64,000 nt of DNA from Eulemur rufifrons (lineage: Eukaryota > Chordata > Mammalia > Primates > Lemuridae), in NCBI RefSeq assembly GCF_041146395.1, contig NC_090997.1, forward strand, positions 35,133,501 to 35,197,500, given 5' to 3'. Of the stretch, positions 38,208 through 49,433 are shown piece by piece. Within the stretch, counting starts at the first letter, position 1. Each line of letters opens with the position of its first letter. The notes beneath the pieces are model-generated. The model saw only the letters and a program-made list of their open reading frames with translations. It did no database searches and was not told where the DNA came from. The translations under genes were made by a program, and so were the position numbers.

Positions 38208-38700
38208 GATCCTAATGTCTCAAAATGGAGTTGCTCATGTCAAGTAGCATCAAGCCCACAGTGAATTGTTCACCTTCCCCTTCCAAGTGATACACATCTA
38301 TGTAATGGACTGAGGTGATAAGATAACACCTGCTGTTGCCCAGTAGACCCAAGACCTGAAACGAACTAATAGAAAGTGAAAGGTGGCTGAGATAATGAGA
38401 ATAGACCCATCTGGAAGGATCATGACAGCAGCAAGGACCTGGCCTTGTTAGGGAAGCATTTGGAGACTTTGCTGTGAGAACTCTGAGGCCTCCTGATTTT
38501 TGACATCTGCTCCTGCAGTATGCAGTGACCCTACTCCAACCCCCCAGCTGACCAGGGTCCGAAGGAATTCCAGCTCCACTTGTTGGTCTCCCAAGACATT
38601 GCTGTGGTTTATTACCTTCCTTTATTACTGCTTGTGTGTTGAATGTTAACTTCATGATTGTGATGTGTGAAGGTCTCACAATAAACAGGGAATTCCAGCA
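38208..38700 (+). mobile_element. Probable solo LTR (ERV class I-like)
   Basis: A GC-elevated block of about 490 bp. It starts near 'tctcaaaatggagttgctca', has a pyrimidine-rich segment before 'aataaa' at 38680-38685, and then 'cagggaattccagcatat'. This layout (CAAAATGG near the start, AATAAA near the end, no introns or coding motifs) resembles class I LTRs that I know only approximately. The window's longest open frame, 213 codons on the minus strand at 38212-38853, runs antisense through it. That frame has no recognisable domain or splice context. Confidence 0.4.
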
Positions 38701-40920
38701 TATATAATTAGCTATTGAGTCCCTGTGAAATCTTATGGCTTTTGTGGAGTTAGCACAAAACTTAATGAGAGGTGATGAGAATTTAATTAACATATCAATG
38801 GATATAGTGAGTAACACAAAGGTTTTCCAATAAAAACAGCTTTCATTTATCATCTATTGAATAAATGTGTCCTTCCCTTATTTATTATCTGTATGTAACA
38901 CTTTTATAATATACTTTATATAATATGCCAACATTAATACTGGCAAAATGGTAAATTGTTTTCAAAACCATATGGAATATAAAACATTTTCTTTAAATGT
39001 GGCAGAATTTTTCAAAATTAGAATTTTTTTCTGAGCTTATGGGAGAAGAAGTTGCTCATTTAATTGACAATTATTTCTGTTAATTCGGATTCTAACTATT
39101 TAAAGTGCTAAGACATTTTATCTTAATTCAAGCTATTACAATTTTAAATGGTACTGCCACTGTGAAGTTTAGCATCACAAAAATATACACAAAACTGTAG
39201 GCCCAATTATTTAAGAAAATTACTCTATTTTCTGAAAGGAGAAAATTTTAGAGAAGCTAGTAATAACATTTCAGCAATTTCTTTAATTCAACTCCCAAAG
39301 TTTGGTGTTTAGACACTTTTAAAAATAGAGTATTTTCAGAATAATCATAAGCTGATTATTATCATCATTAAACTTCCAGAATGAAAAAATGAGGGAGCTG
39401 GTATGGAAAAGATTAAGATGTATTAAAATTTTCCCCTAGATTAATTCTACAAGGCATTTTTTCTTTTTTGGTGACATTATGGAAATCCACAGAAAACAGT
39501 TCCCCTAGCTAGCTACTGTGCTTGGATGGTGGCTGCCACTATTAATTGATAGATGTGGCATGAAAACTGAATTATGAGCTCTATAGAGCCAGCTCGTTGT
39601 AAGCAAAAGAGATAACTTTAAGTGTGTTCTATTTTATATGTGAAAATGACAGTGACCTATTATCTGCGGGACATGTGTTCTGAGATTTTGCTGACAGTGA
39701 AAATGAATTTACCATGACTGAGCCACATCTTTTGCCAAGATCTCATTCATATCTAACAAGTTGGCCAGGGTTAGGGGCTGCTGGCTACATAAATGGGTGA
39801 GAGGAAAACTAACTGGGTTTGAACCTTTTCCCTCAGTCTGGTGTTAAAACCAATCAGAATCTTTATAAATATAGCACTAACTCTGAACAGTAGAGCCTAT
39901 GGGGAAAAACATCAGCTATAGCCATATAGGTATATCATGCCTGCAGCCAGGCTTAGTCCTCCTGGAATAACTTCTGAAACTGAAAGTGAAAAGATATAAC
40001 ATACGAGATTTCAGTACTAACATATTTCAAGTCCAAGGAGTTATTCCAGGCATTAATAATGACTGTCAACCTATAACAACACAAATGCCTTTGAAAGCTA
40101 GACAGCATCTGAAAAATTATTCTTAAAAGGAAAGCATCTGATAAGAAAGTACAGATTGAATATACATATGAACAAACACATAATACATGCATATATTAAA
40201 TATTCAGCTAAAAATAATAGGTACGTATGAAAATTACTTATACTTGCCACAAATCTATGCCAGAAGTACTTCTCAGTAATAGATTTTATTAACTATTTTT
40301 ATTCAATGTGTTAAACAAGAGCAATGCAAATTTTGGAAACTATTTCAAATAGAATAATTATTTAAAATAAACTCTAAGTTATAATGAAAATAGATTTAAA
40401 AATTAACATTAAACCTGCTGATATCAGATAAGCTTCTGTTCCATGGAAGTTGTACAAAATACCCTTTTCCCCAACTATTGGAGTCTCCTGTACTACTGAA
40501 GGATAAGAAGTTCTCTAATTGCTCTGTTCACATAGTTAAGTCTCCTGGAAGATATATACAGCCCAGGGAGGGAAGCCCACTGAATCAAAAGTTTGGAATC
40601 ACTAAAATAATGTTTATAATCTTAAAAACCTATTTATTATTTTCCTTTACCTGTACATTTTCCAATTGGTTTGAGAAAATATCTAAGTTTATCTTTGAGT
40701 ATGTGAACAATAAACCTCAAAAACAATGACCAGAAGGATCATGTTTAGCAAGAAAACTGTATACCTTCATGACCTATATTAATTTTACTCAGATACTCCT
40801 GGGTGATTGCAGCTTTTAAGTGGCTTCCTCATGACCTGAAAACCTTGATTCATCTCCTATTTGATTTCTTTAGGGGTTAATTTATTTGTCACAGGGCTTA
40901 ATTCCATTATGTTATTTCCA
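38701..40920. other. Unique AT-rich sequence
   Basis: No gene or clear repeat is seen. 39840-39875 has 'accaatcag' and 'tataaata' close together, but too close for a normal promoter. Confidence 0.4.
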
Positions 40921-40924
40921 TTAT

Positions 40925-41790
40925 AGTTAGGCTTTTTAGTTCATGTCCTTTGTTTATTTTATTTTTAAAAATTAAATTAAAAGTTTTAATTGACAAATAA
41001 AAATTGTACACATTTATCATGTACAACATGGTGTTCTGAAGTATATATACATTGTGAAATGGCTTAATCAAGCTAATTAACATATGTATTACCACATATA
41101 CTTATCATTTTTTGTAGTGAGAACACTTAAAATCTACTCTCAACAATTTTTAAAATATAATACATTGCTATTAACTATAGCCCCCATGTTGAACAATAGA
41201 TCTCTTGAACTTATTCTTCCTCTCTAACTAAAATTTTGTATCCTTTGACCAATGTTTCCCCAAGCCCTGCCCTTTCCTATCCCTGGCAACAACCATTTCA
41301 CTTTTTGCTTCTATGAGTTCAAGTTTTTTAGATTCCATATGTAAGTAAGATCATATAGTATTTGTCTTTTTGTGCCAGGCTTATTTCACTCAACACAATG
41401 TCTTCCAGATTCACAATGTTCTCCTAAGTTGTCACAAATGACAGGATTTCCTTCTTTTACAAGACTGAATAGCATTTCATTGTGTGTATATAAACCACAG
41501 TTTCTTTATACTTACGTTGATTCCATATCTTGGCTATTGTGAATAATGCTGCATTGAACATAGGAGTGAAGATATCTCTTCAACTTACTGATTTCATTTT
41601 ATTTGGATATTTACCCGGTGGTGAGATTGATGGATCATATGATAGTTCTATTTTTAATTTTTTGAAGACCCTCCATACTGTTTTCCATAATGAATGTACT
41701 AATTTACCTTCCAACAAACCATATGCAAAGGTTCCTTTTTTTCTACACCCTCTTCGACTCTTGTTATCTCTTGTAAACTATTTGTGGCAG
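40925..41790 (-). mobile_element. L1 3' end (L1MA/L1MB type)
   Basis: Reverse-complement L1 3' UTR and ORF2 C-terminus: 'attgacaaataaaaattgta', 'aagctaattaacatatgtat', 'tagattccatatgtaagtaa', 'gacaggatttccttctttta' and 'tcttggctattgtgaataat'. It is better preserved than the L1 stack at 28-35 kb. The 88-codon frame at 41530-41796 lies within it. Confidence 0.85.
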
Positions 41791-42198
41791 AAATAACATA
41801 ATTCGGAGCCTAAAATTATCTACAATTTTTCATATACAATGTCTGGCATTCATTAAAAAATAACTAGACAGATGACAAGAGAAGGAATAACTCGAATCAA
41901 AGAAAAACAATAAAAATTAAAAGTGAGCCACAGAGAATTCAGATAATGATGTTAACAGGAACATGTTTAAAAATAACTATGATTAATATGTTCAAATAAC
42001 TCAAAGGCAAGATTGAAAATTTGGCAGAGAATTGGAAATAATTGAGAAATAACCAAAGTAAATCATAGAACTAAAAAATAAACTAATAATTTAAAAACTC
42101 AATGGATGAACTGCCTTGCAAATTAGACACCGTTGAAAAGAGAATATATGATTTATAAGATAGGTGAGAAAAACTTAGCCAGATTCACGGTTAGAGAG

Positions 42199-42223
42199 AC
42201 AAATAAATAAATAAATAAATAAG
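42199..42223 (+). repeat. (AAAT)n microsatellite
   Basis: Five to six AAAT units inside the L1 5' region. Simple repeat. Confidence 0.9.
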
Positions 42224-42424
42224 AAAATAGAAGGAAAACAGAGAAAGGAGTGTGGAATATGTTTTAAAGGTCTAATATAAGTATAATTTATAATTTGGGT
42301 AGTAGACAAAGTGAAGAAAATGGAATGGAATTAAAAGACATAGTGACTGAATAGAGAATTTCCCAAATTTGACCCATATATAAACTAGACATATCATAGT
42401 AAAACAGTTGAAAACCAAAGAGAT

Positions 42425-42710
42425 GATAGGTGTGGTGGCTCAGGCCTATAATCCCAGCTTTTTGGGAGGCCAACGGGGGAGGATTTCTTGAGGCCAAGAA
42501 TTCAAGATCAGCCTGAACAACTTATGAGACCTTCTCTTTACAAAAAGCTTTTAAAAAAATTATCCAGGCACAGTGGAATGTGCCTATGGTTCCAGTTACT
42601 CAGAACCCTGAGATGAGAGGACCTCTTGAATCCAGGAGTTTGAGGCTACAGTAAGCTATGATCAGGCCACTGCACTCCAGCCTGGGTGACAGAGTGAGAC
42701 CCTGTCTCTA
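42425..42710 (+). mobile_element. AluJ element
   Basis: Sense dimeric Alu: 'aggtgtggtggctcaggcct', junction 'tacaaaaagcttttaaaaaa', and right arm ending 'actccagcctgggtgacaga' with 'gagaccctgtctcta'. The A-tail is lost. Strongly diverged, so an old copy. Confidence 0.9.
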
Positions 42711-43120
42711 TAAGGAGAATATCAGAAAGGAAGTTTTAAAAGCAGACAGAGAAGGCACATTAACTTAAAAGAAGTGACTTTAAGATGTATGGCTAACTTC
42801 TTCACTGAAATTATGGAAGCAAGAAGAAAACGGATGTAAAAATATTTGAAGTGATGAATGAATGCCAATTATCTTCCTAATGAAATTTACTAGGTAGCCC
42901 TGCCAAATTAGAGCTCAGTGGGGAGAGAGGGAATTACCCTCAATGAATAATTCTAGTTCAGTGTATAGGATCAAGATGTCCACTGGTGTCTCAGGTGAGG
43001 ACCAAGACACCAGAGGTAAATGAAAGTCACTACTAACCTAGAATTGTATATTCAGTAAAGGATGTCTTCAAAATGTATACACAATAAGCAAATTTTTCTA
43101 TAACCAAACAAAGACAGAAT

Positions 43121-43144
43121 TTTTTTTTTTTTTTTTTTTTTTTT
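43121..43144 (+). repeat. Poly-T run (24)
   Basis: Long uninterrupted T-run. No element I can assign directly adjoins it. Confidence 0.9.
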
Positions 43145-43290
43145 CCAGTATAGCTGCACTAAAGGATTTTATAGTTGCTATCTGTCAGGCAGGAAATGTG
43201 AAATTGTTGTCATGATTACACATGAGAACTTGTTTATACCTATTTGTAGTTGTATAAAAAAGTTGTGTTTATGTTTTGATAGTCTTCTAA

Positions 43291-43518
43291 AAGTATTATT
43301 ATTGCAGAGTGGGTGTCAACTTCTTGAAAAAAAACCTTGATATAACAGTGGAACACTTTTGTAAGAAATGCTTCTTCACTAATGTTCTTGATAATGCAGA
43401 GGACAAAAGTGTATGCAAAAACATAGATATTGATGATTCTGGGTTAAATAATGATTCCATTGAGGCAAAAAATATGCAAGATGAGTCTGGAATATTGTGT
43501 AGAAATACCAGAAAATAA
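43291..43518 (+). pseudogene. Coding-like remnant of unknown origin
   Basis: An open stretch of 75 codons without ATG, between TAA at 43288-43290 and TAA at 43516-43518. It contains 'GVNFLKKNLDITVEHFCKKC' followed by an Asp/Glu/Asn-rich stretch. A Cys-rich helix followed by an acidic tail resembles C-terminal parts of pogo/Tigger transposases, but that similarity is weak and from memory. No intact gene is evident. A LINE-like 3' end follows on the same strand. Confidence 0.25.
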
Positions 43519-43539
43519 GAAATTATTCATAAAAAATAG

Positions 43540-43960
43540 AAACTTACAATGACCGGGGCATGTCAAAAAGACACAGAAACCAACTGCAAGAGCTCATAAC
43601 GGCTAAAACTGGAACCATTTGAGCAACAAAATAAGGGAAAATGACAACTAAATGTAATATAGTATAGTATACTGGATGACATTCTGGAACAGAAGAAGGA
43701 CATTAGGTAAAAACTAAGGAAATCTGAATCAACTATGGCCTTTAGTTAATACTTTACCAACACTGATGCATTAATTGTGATAAATATACCATGTATTTTT
43801 CCATTCTTGTGATGTTTTCTTTCTTAGTGATATATAAAAAGGTGTGCATCTCACAATAACATTTTAATAATAGGGGAAACTGGGCGTGGGATATATGGAA
43901 ACTCTGTACTATTTTTACACTTTCTCTGTACTATTATAAAATAAACAGTTTAGTTTAAAA
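43540..43960 (+). mobile_element. LINE-like repeat 3' end
   Basis: 'tctggaacagaagaaggaca', 'taggggaaactgggcgtggg' and 'actattataaaataaacagt' match a common old repeat 3' end (L1M-like, exact family uncertain). It is interrupted at about 43815-43860 by a 46-bp segment also found at 44655-44700. Confidence 0.55.
43815..43860 (+). repeat. 46-bp dispersed direct repeat, copy 1
   Basis: Shares 'ttttctttcttagtgatata' through 'gcatctcacaataac' with 44655-44700, with two adjacent mismatches (ggtgtg against gtggtg). It appears as extra sequence inside the LINE-like 3' end. Confidence 0.95.
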
Positions 43961-44039
43961 ATGTGATTCAGAAGTGTTTGACTTTAAATGTGTAGTTTTA
44001 AAAATAATTTAATTCATTTTATTTATATTAATATATATT

Positions 44040-44645
44040 TTAATTTATAGTATATAACAAAGTCTGGGGAATGACAAAGTCTAAAAAGCTTTAAAACCAT
44101 TTTCTTATAGAACTTTTAAAGCATTTTCAGTAGAGAAAATAATATAATGGACCCAAATGTGTTTATTATCAAGCTTCAAAAAGTTACCAACTTTCTGTCA
44201 TTTTTATTTTTCTATCCCTGCTCCTTACTATTTTTTTTTTTTTTTTTTTGGTGCAGTCTTCAAAGTCAAATCTCAGATATCCCATCATTCTTAAATTCTT
44301 CATTATCTATTGTTAATATAATAGAAATTTAAAAAACATTATGGTGCTATTTCACTCAGTGTTATTCATAATAGCTTTTTAATAAAAGCTAATGCCATGT
44401 CTGTATTCAGTTTTCCTTGGTTATCTTAAAAAGTTAATTTTTACAGTTGGTTTGCTGGAATCAGGTTTCAAACAACATCCACATATTGCATTTGGTTAAT
44501 ATGTCTTAAGTTTCTTTTAATCTGTAATAGTTCATTCTTTCTTAATGCCACTGATTTTTAAACTAAAAAAGGTTTGTTTTTACAATAGAATTTCTATAAC
44601 ACAAAATTCTAAATAATAAAAGCATCATGTTATAATTTAATTAAT
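44040..44645 (-). mobile_element. L1ME-like 3' UTR, reverse
   Basis: 'aatataatggacccaaatgt', 'tatcaagcttcaaaaagtta', 'cagttggtttgctggaatca' and 'cacatattgcatttggttaa' follow the reverse 3' UTR of L1ME-type elements. A T-run at 44231-44250 interrupts it. Confidence 0.65.
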
Positions 44646-44654
44646 AGCATTCTA

Positions 44655-44700
44655 TTTTCTTTCTTAGTGATATATAAAAAGTGGTGCATCTCACAATAAC
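44655..44700 (+). repeat. 46-bp dispersed direct repeat, copy 2
   Basis: Near-identical to 43815-43860, exactly 840 bp downstream and in the same orientation. Confidence 0.95.
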
Positions 44701-46004
44701 ACCTAGATCTGATGAAATAGAGTAAAAGTCAATGAATTTCCCTATGTCCCAGTTTTCTCTTCTCTATAGGTAAAGGATTAGGTAAGAATTTCTGTGTATC
44801 TTTCTCATTCTAAAAGTCTATTAATTTTCACATATGAAAAGATCCTATAAACACCACGCTAGTGGAAAAAGATTTAAGTAACTTCTTTACCTTTTGTGAA
44901 GTAAGCTTAGAATTTCTTTGCATGTCCCCCAAACAAATGCAATGTCAGAGTGCAGGGGTGTAACAGCCGTTTTACTAAAGATTTGGTGGAAGGTGCAGAG
45001 TGTATTAATAGTGTCATAGGCCATAAAGCAAACCTGCATAAAAAGGCCATGGGAAGTTCTTGTTTCACCCCTCTTGCTCCTTCTCATCTTCTGGCTACTT
45101 TTTCTGCGGAAAGTCATCATTGCAGGTTCTCCTGTTTCATGTTATCCTCCTCTGCTTCCTGGAATTCTTATTAGATATCTCCATATCTTTATATTTTCTC
45201 AAGCAAATAAATTTGCTTTTCTTTTTGGTCTTTGCATCCTCATACCCACCACACTGCTCACCAAATGATCTACTTCCTTTAGAAGGCAAGTAGGAAAGTG
45301 GAAGATTTTCTTTATAATACATATTATTTTACACATGTATTCATACTGAATTCATGCTCTTATGAGGCACCTATGTGTTAGGAACTAGGCTATATGCTGG
45401 GAATAATAACAAGCAATATCTGCTTCCTTTTCCTTGTGAACTTATTGTCAAATTAATTACACGAATTACGAAGAAGTGAAGGTTATATATAGAATAAAAG
45501 TCAGTGTGGTGTGATAAAAAAAGATAACCTTTGACGATTTAATCCACTTTTGCAGCTGTTAGATCTCCATGGAACGTTTGCATATTCCCTTAAGGTTTGC
45601 GGGTGATAGGAAGCTGTAGTGATGCCAGAACTCTCCTGCCAGGATTCCATCAGGAGTTAAATGCTGGCTCTGTGTCCCAGTCTGCATTCAGAGCCAGGAC
45701 AAGAAAGCTTTGCCACAGGAAATGAGATAATGCATCTACAAACTCATTTATCTTCTCAGGAAAATACATTACTCTAAGATGTATATTTATGCCCTAGACA
45801 TTTTTACAGACACACGGCAGTTACACTCTGTTTTTCTTCTTTAGTGTTACTGATTCACATGCGTAATTAAGACTGTTAAGTACACCTCTGTAGGAAAAAA
45901 AGAATTTTTTTCCCATTTGCTAAATAAAACAGTCCAAAATGATATATTTTCCTCCAAAAATGATAGCAAGTTAGTGTAGGAGAGAGGGTTAGAGAGCTGT
46001 AGAA
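44701..46004. other. Mostly unique sequence with an L2-like fragment
   Basis: 45350-45470 ('aggcacctatgtgttaggaa', 'tgctgggaataataacaagc') is an L2/MIR-type fragment. 45560-45760 is unique-looking sequence with 'gtttgcatattc'. The overlapping frames at 44887-45322 on both strands have no recognisable domains. Confidence 0.4.
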
Positions 46005-46160
46005 GTAGAAGACCTGGATTTTGGCATTTAAAAGTCATGTGACCTTGAGCAAGTCTTTAGCCTCAGTTTACTCATCTGTTAAATGGGAAAAAAAAGAATC
46101 ACTCTAATTCATAGGAATTTTGAGGGGATTAAATTAAATAATATGAATGAAAAGGCTTCC
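46005..46160 (+). mobile_element. MIR
   Basis: Sense MIR: 'agaagacctggattttggca', 'catgtgaccttgagcaagtc', 'cctcagtttactcatctgtt' and 'aattttgaggggattaaatt'. Confidence 0.8.
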
Positions 46161-47774
46161 AAAATTATGAATTACATGCAAACAAAGATTTGGTTTTCAG
46201 TCTACTGGGACCACACTACCACTTTGAACCTTAATGCTCTCTCCTTGAGGTTTATATGCAAAAACACTACAAAATACTTAAAATATAAAAAGAGGGAGTG
46301 ACATCACTTGCTGACTTGAGTCAGAACTCAAAGTTTCAATTCAAATTGTGTGTATATATGGGAGAATTTAGATTGCAATGGAAACATTTTACTACCCCAC
46401 AAACAGCCTTAGACACGGTTTCCTGTTTACCTTGAAATGGATGTTGTGGTTTGTTCTTAATGATTGGAGGAAGTTCCAGTTCTTGGTGAAATGATCTCAT
46501 TTAAACATAGAGCAGGATATGAGAAAGAACAATTAACTTGTTGTTCTGATTGATGTTGTATATTTTACACACAGCTGGATAAATCTTTGAATGTAATAAT
46601 TACCAATTTCTTTCATTATTTTTTTCCTTTCATGAGTATTTATTATGCCCTAGGCATTGTTGTAAGGATTAGTAATGGCAACAATGAAGGAGACATACTC
46701 CTTGCTTTCAAGGAGCTAAAAATCTGGTTTACAAAATAGGCAAGGAAATCAGTGATTATGGCATAATGTAATTCTCTTTACAAGTTGGTGTGGCCTGTTT
46801 GGTATTAGATATTTTTCGGCTACTTCCCCTGGGGTCATTTTTAATGGTGCTACATAAGAATTCCATTGTTCACAGAAGTATTCGGTGGAACGTCTACTTT
46901 TCAGTTCAGATTCATGTATTGTTTCCCACCCTCCAGAAAGTACTATTGAGTCTCCTTAAATGACAAACAATATTTGACTTTCCCCATTATAAATCTTTTA
47001 CATCCTTTCTCTTGTCCTATATTCACAAAATTTCTGCTGGAACAGAGAGAACTCGGTCCCTAGAAATACAGACACAGATTGCTTAGTTTAAATGATTATA
47101 TAAGTCTGCAGTGTTGCATACTCACAGATAACACTTTGTTGAGAAAACTGCATGTAAGCCAAAAAATTTAAATAATGTTTCAACATTTAAAAACTTTAAT
47201 TTTAAAAGGTACAAGGGAAAGACGACTGCTTAGGAATGAAAGCCCAGAAGCAGCCATATCAGTGCTGACAGCAGGGGATTCAAGAAAAGGATAGGTTCTT
47301 TGTCTTGATTACTTTGGGTCAGAATTATCATCAGTTTTCTAGTAAGGAAGACCTTGAGAGTAATATCAGAACTTACTGAACATACCACAGGTCTTCGTCT
47401 GGTGGGTACTATTTTTATAGGGGATGTGAAAAATGTGACTCCTTTTCTTCCATGTCAATGTAATCTCACTTCCTTAGCCCTCATTCTGCTTGATAGTAGT
47501 AAACTTCATCTAGCCAATTCCAGATAAGCCCAGACATCGTCCAATGTTTCACAAAATTGATTTAAGAATCCCTGTATCCGTGTCTTTTCTCCTCAGAAAA
47601 GCATCTAAGGTCCCCAGCTTTGGGAGAACTGTCCATCCATGCTGGCATCTGTCGCGATGCCTGTGTGTGCATCAATCTGAGTTCATTTCCTTCTGCTGAC
47701 ATGGCCTCTCCAGATCTCCAAACCATTTCTCAGTGAACATCAGGCTGTTTTGCTGTTTTGCTTGCCACTTTCAG
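46161..47774. other. Unique sequence, possibly regulatory in part
   Basis: 46290-46560 is free of recognised repeats and holds 'tgacatca', an inverted repeat 'tgacttgagtca' and 'tgtggtttg'. 46631-46740 is an L2-like fragment ('cctaggcattgttgtaagga', 'ttgctttcaaggagctaaaa'). No gene is seen. Confidence 0.4.
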
Positions 47775-47901
47775 ATGGGACCACAGAAGACTCTCTGGGT
47801 CGTAAGCCCACCGTGGCCCAGGCAGCCATCCCTCCTGCACTGCACCTGGAGACAAGCAGGCAGGACGAGCTTTGGAAAGGCTGCCAGCCCTGGAGCTCCA
47901 G
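47775..47901 (+). other. Candidate internal exon, 127 nt
   Basis: A GC-rich segment preceded by a good acceptor ('ttgcttgccactttcag') and followed by a CAG/GTGGGC donor. One frame is open throughout (start phase two bases, then 41 codons) and encodes a hydrophilic peptide including 'DGTTEDSLGRKPTVAQAAIP'. I do not recognise it. Length is not a multiple of three, so it would not be a frame-neutral cassette. The GC-rich patch (47640-48050) also has open frames of 75-99 codons in other phases and on the other strand, so openness alone is weak evidence. A non-coding GC-rich island is the alternative. Confidence 0.25.
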
Positions 47902-48629
47902 GTGGGCAGACTGCACATTATTCTCTTCTCTGGGACTCCTCCCAATGTGTCTTTCACTGGAGCTCCACCTGGGTAGAGGTGGCATGGACATTCCCTCCAC
48001 CTTCCAGGCTCTAAGGGTCTTTAGCTACTTTTGGGGTGGAAGGTGGTGATAAAAACTCTCGTGTCTGATCACATTTTCTTTCAAATATTACTGTCATAGA
48101 GCTGGACTGTGCTTTCAAAAATAACAATCGGAGAATTTTATGTCTTGTTTGTGCTCTGATTCTACTCTCCTTGGGGTAATGGAAGACTTATATCTTGTTT
48201 AGTTAGAAAAACATGTTATCTTCTACTGCTATTGGATACAAATATGTACTATGAATGGAAGAAGCTTCTCACTACAATGTGCATAGTCATTCTTGAGAAA
48301 TTCTACTGTTATCTTCATAAAGTACTAGTGTTGGTAATGTCTCTAGGTGTCTTTACAAGTAAATATTTCTACTTGGTTTCTGTTTGAGACACAATTTTAA
48401 TGCTTAGGGCAGGTAAATCTGATAAGCACTATTCTTAGAGAATTCTATCTAAGGGTTTATCTCTGTCTGGAGTAGTAACTGTTGCTTATATGAAGGGATC
48501 AAATAATCATAGAAGAAGAATTAACATTTTACTTCAGGAACACAGAAAATGATAGTTGGTATAATTTATTTGACCCTTTGGATATACAGCTGATATAATT
48601 TATAGCAGAAAGATCACTGTTTTGGAAAC
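47902..48629. other. Unique sequence, no gene seen
   Basis: GC-rich to about 48050, then AT-rich. No repeat is recognised. Confidence 0.4.
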
Positions 48630-48725
48630 TCCTTAAGGAAAAGGCCTATGTATTATAGCATCACCTCAGTCCTTACTTGTAGAAAAGCACTTTTAATAGG
48701 CCCTTCAATTTTATTGAATGAGTAG
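48630..48725 (+). mobile_element. L2 3' end fragment
   Basis: 'aaactccttaaggaaaaggc', 'tcacctcagtccttacttgt' and 'caattttattgaatgagtag' follow the L2 3' end order. Confidence 0.5.
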
Positions 48726-49433
48726 AATTTCAGGCAGTTTGAGAAATAGCTGCACATCATATGCATCTTTGAGAGAGTATTTTAAATAACATTGCATCAA
48801 AATTCCTCCACTTTGTTCTTTCTGTGTCCTATTGATATGCTACTTTCTTCATTTCCTTACTTACTAAACATTTGGATTTAATATGCTAACCTTTCTTCTA
48901 TTAGCTATAACTGATCATCAGGACAGTCATGATTCATTAAATGTCCAATTATTTAAGAATGGCATCAGGGCAATTTACAAAAAACAAGGTAGGCTTTGTT
49001 TATCTGTAGATGCTTCAATTATATTGCTTCTTGGTATTTCTAGTACTAGTGTTCCTGTGAGACAGTATTCAAGGCTGAGAAAACACATCAGAAATCCACT
49101 CAACGTCTTAGAAGGAGCTTCTAATGTATAATACACATGCCAACAATTAAACAGTTTGAGGAGTTTTCTCACTGACCTTCCTATTTAAAATTTCTATAAA
49201 AATTAGCTTTCTTGATTTCTTCATGGCTATGTCTGACTGCATGAAGCTGCTTACCTCACCATCTTTAAACATGTTATTTTTATTTGGGGGTGCTAAATTA
49301 AAGAAGCTATCATAAATTGCTAAAAATAATATATTAAACTATAAATACAAATCATGCCTTAGATTCCAATATATTTATTTATTCTATTTACATACCATCC
49401 TATTTCTAAAATAATTTGAAAAGGTTTATTATT
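48726..49433. other. Unique AT-rich sequence
   Basis: No gene or repeat is recognised. The open frame 48883-49131 (82 codons) and its minus-strand partner have no recognisable domain. Confidence 0.4.

Larger units (their letters stand above)
41800..43085 (+). mobile_element. L1M 5' UTR and ORF1 region, sense
   Basis: 'aatgtctggcattcattaaa', 'gatgttaacaggaacatgtt', 'gacatatcatagtaaaacag' and 'ctggtgtctcaggtgagg' followed by 'acctagaattgtatattcag' follow the L1M 5' UTR to ORF1 order on the plus strand. It is interrupted by an AluJ (42425-42710). No ORF2 or 3' UTR follows. It abuts the minus-strand L1 3' segment at about 41790. Confidence 0.75.

Noticed and set aside
38212..38853. 213-codon open frame on the minus strand, the longest in the window
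   Set aside because: It runs antisense through a probable LTR and into AT-rich flank, with no recognisable domain, splice context or paralogue seen here.
39848..39875. CCAAT box plus TATA box promoter
   Set aside because: The two motifs are only about ten bases apart, not the usual roughly 50, and no transcribed feature follows.
47730..48049. Four overlapping open frames of 75-99 codons as separate genes
   Set aside because: All arise from one GC-rich patch. Only one segment with splice-like borders (47775-47901) was kept, at low confidence.
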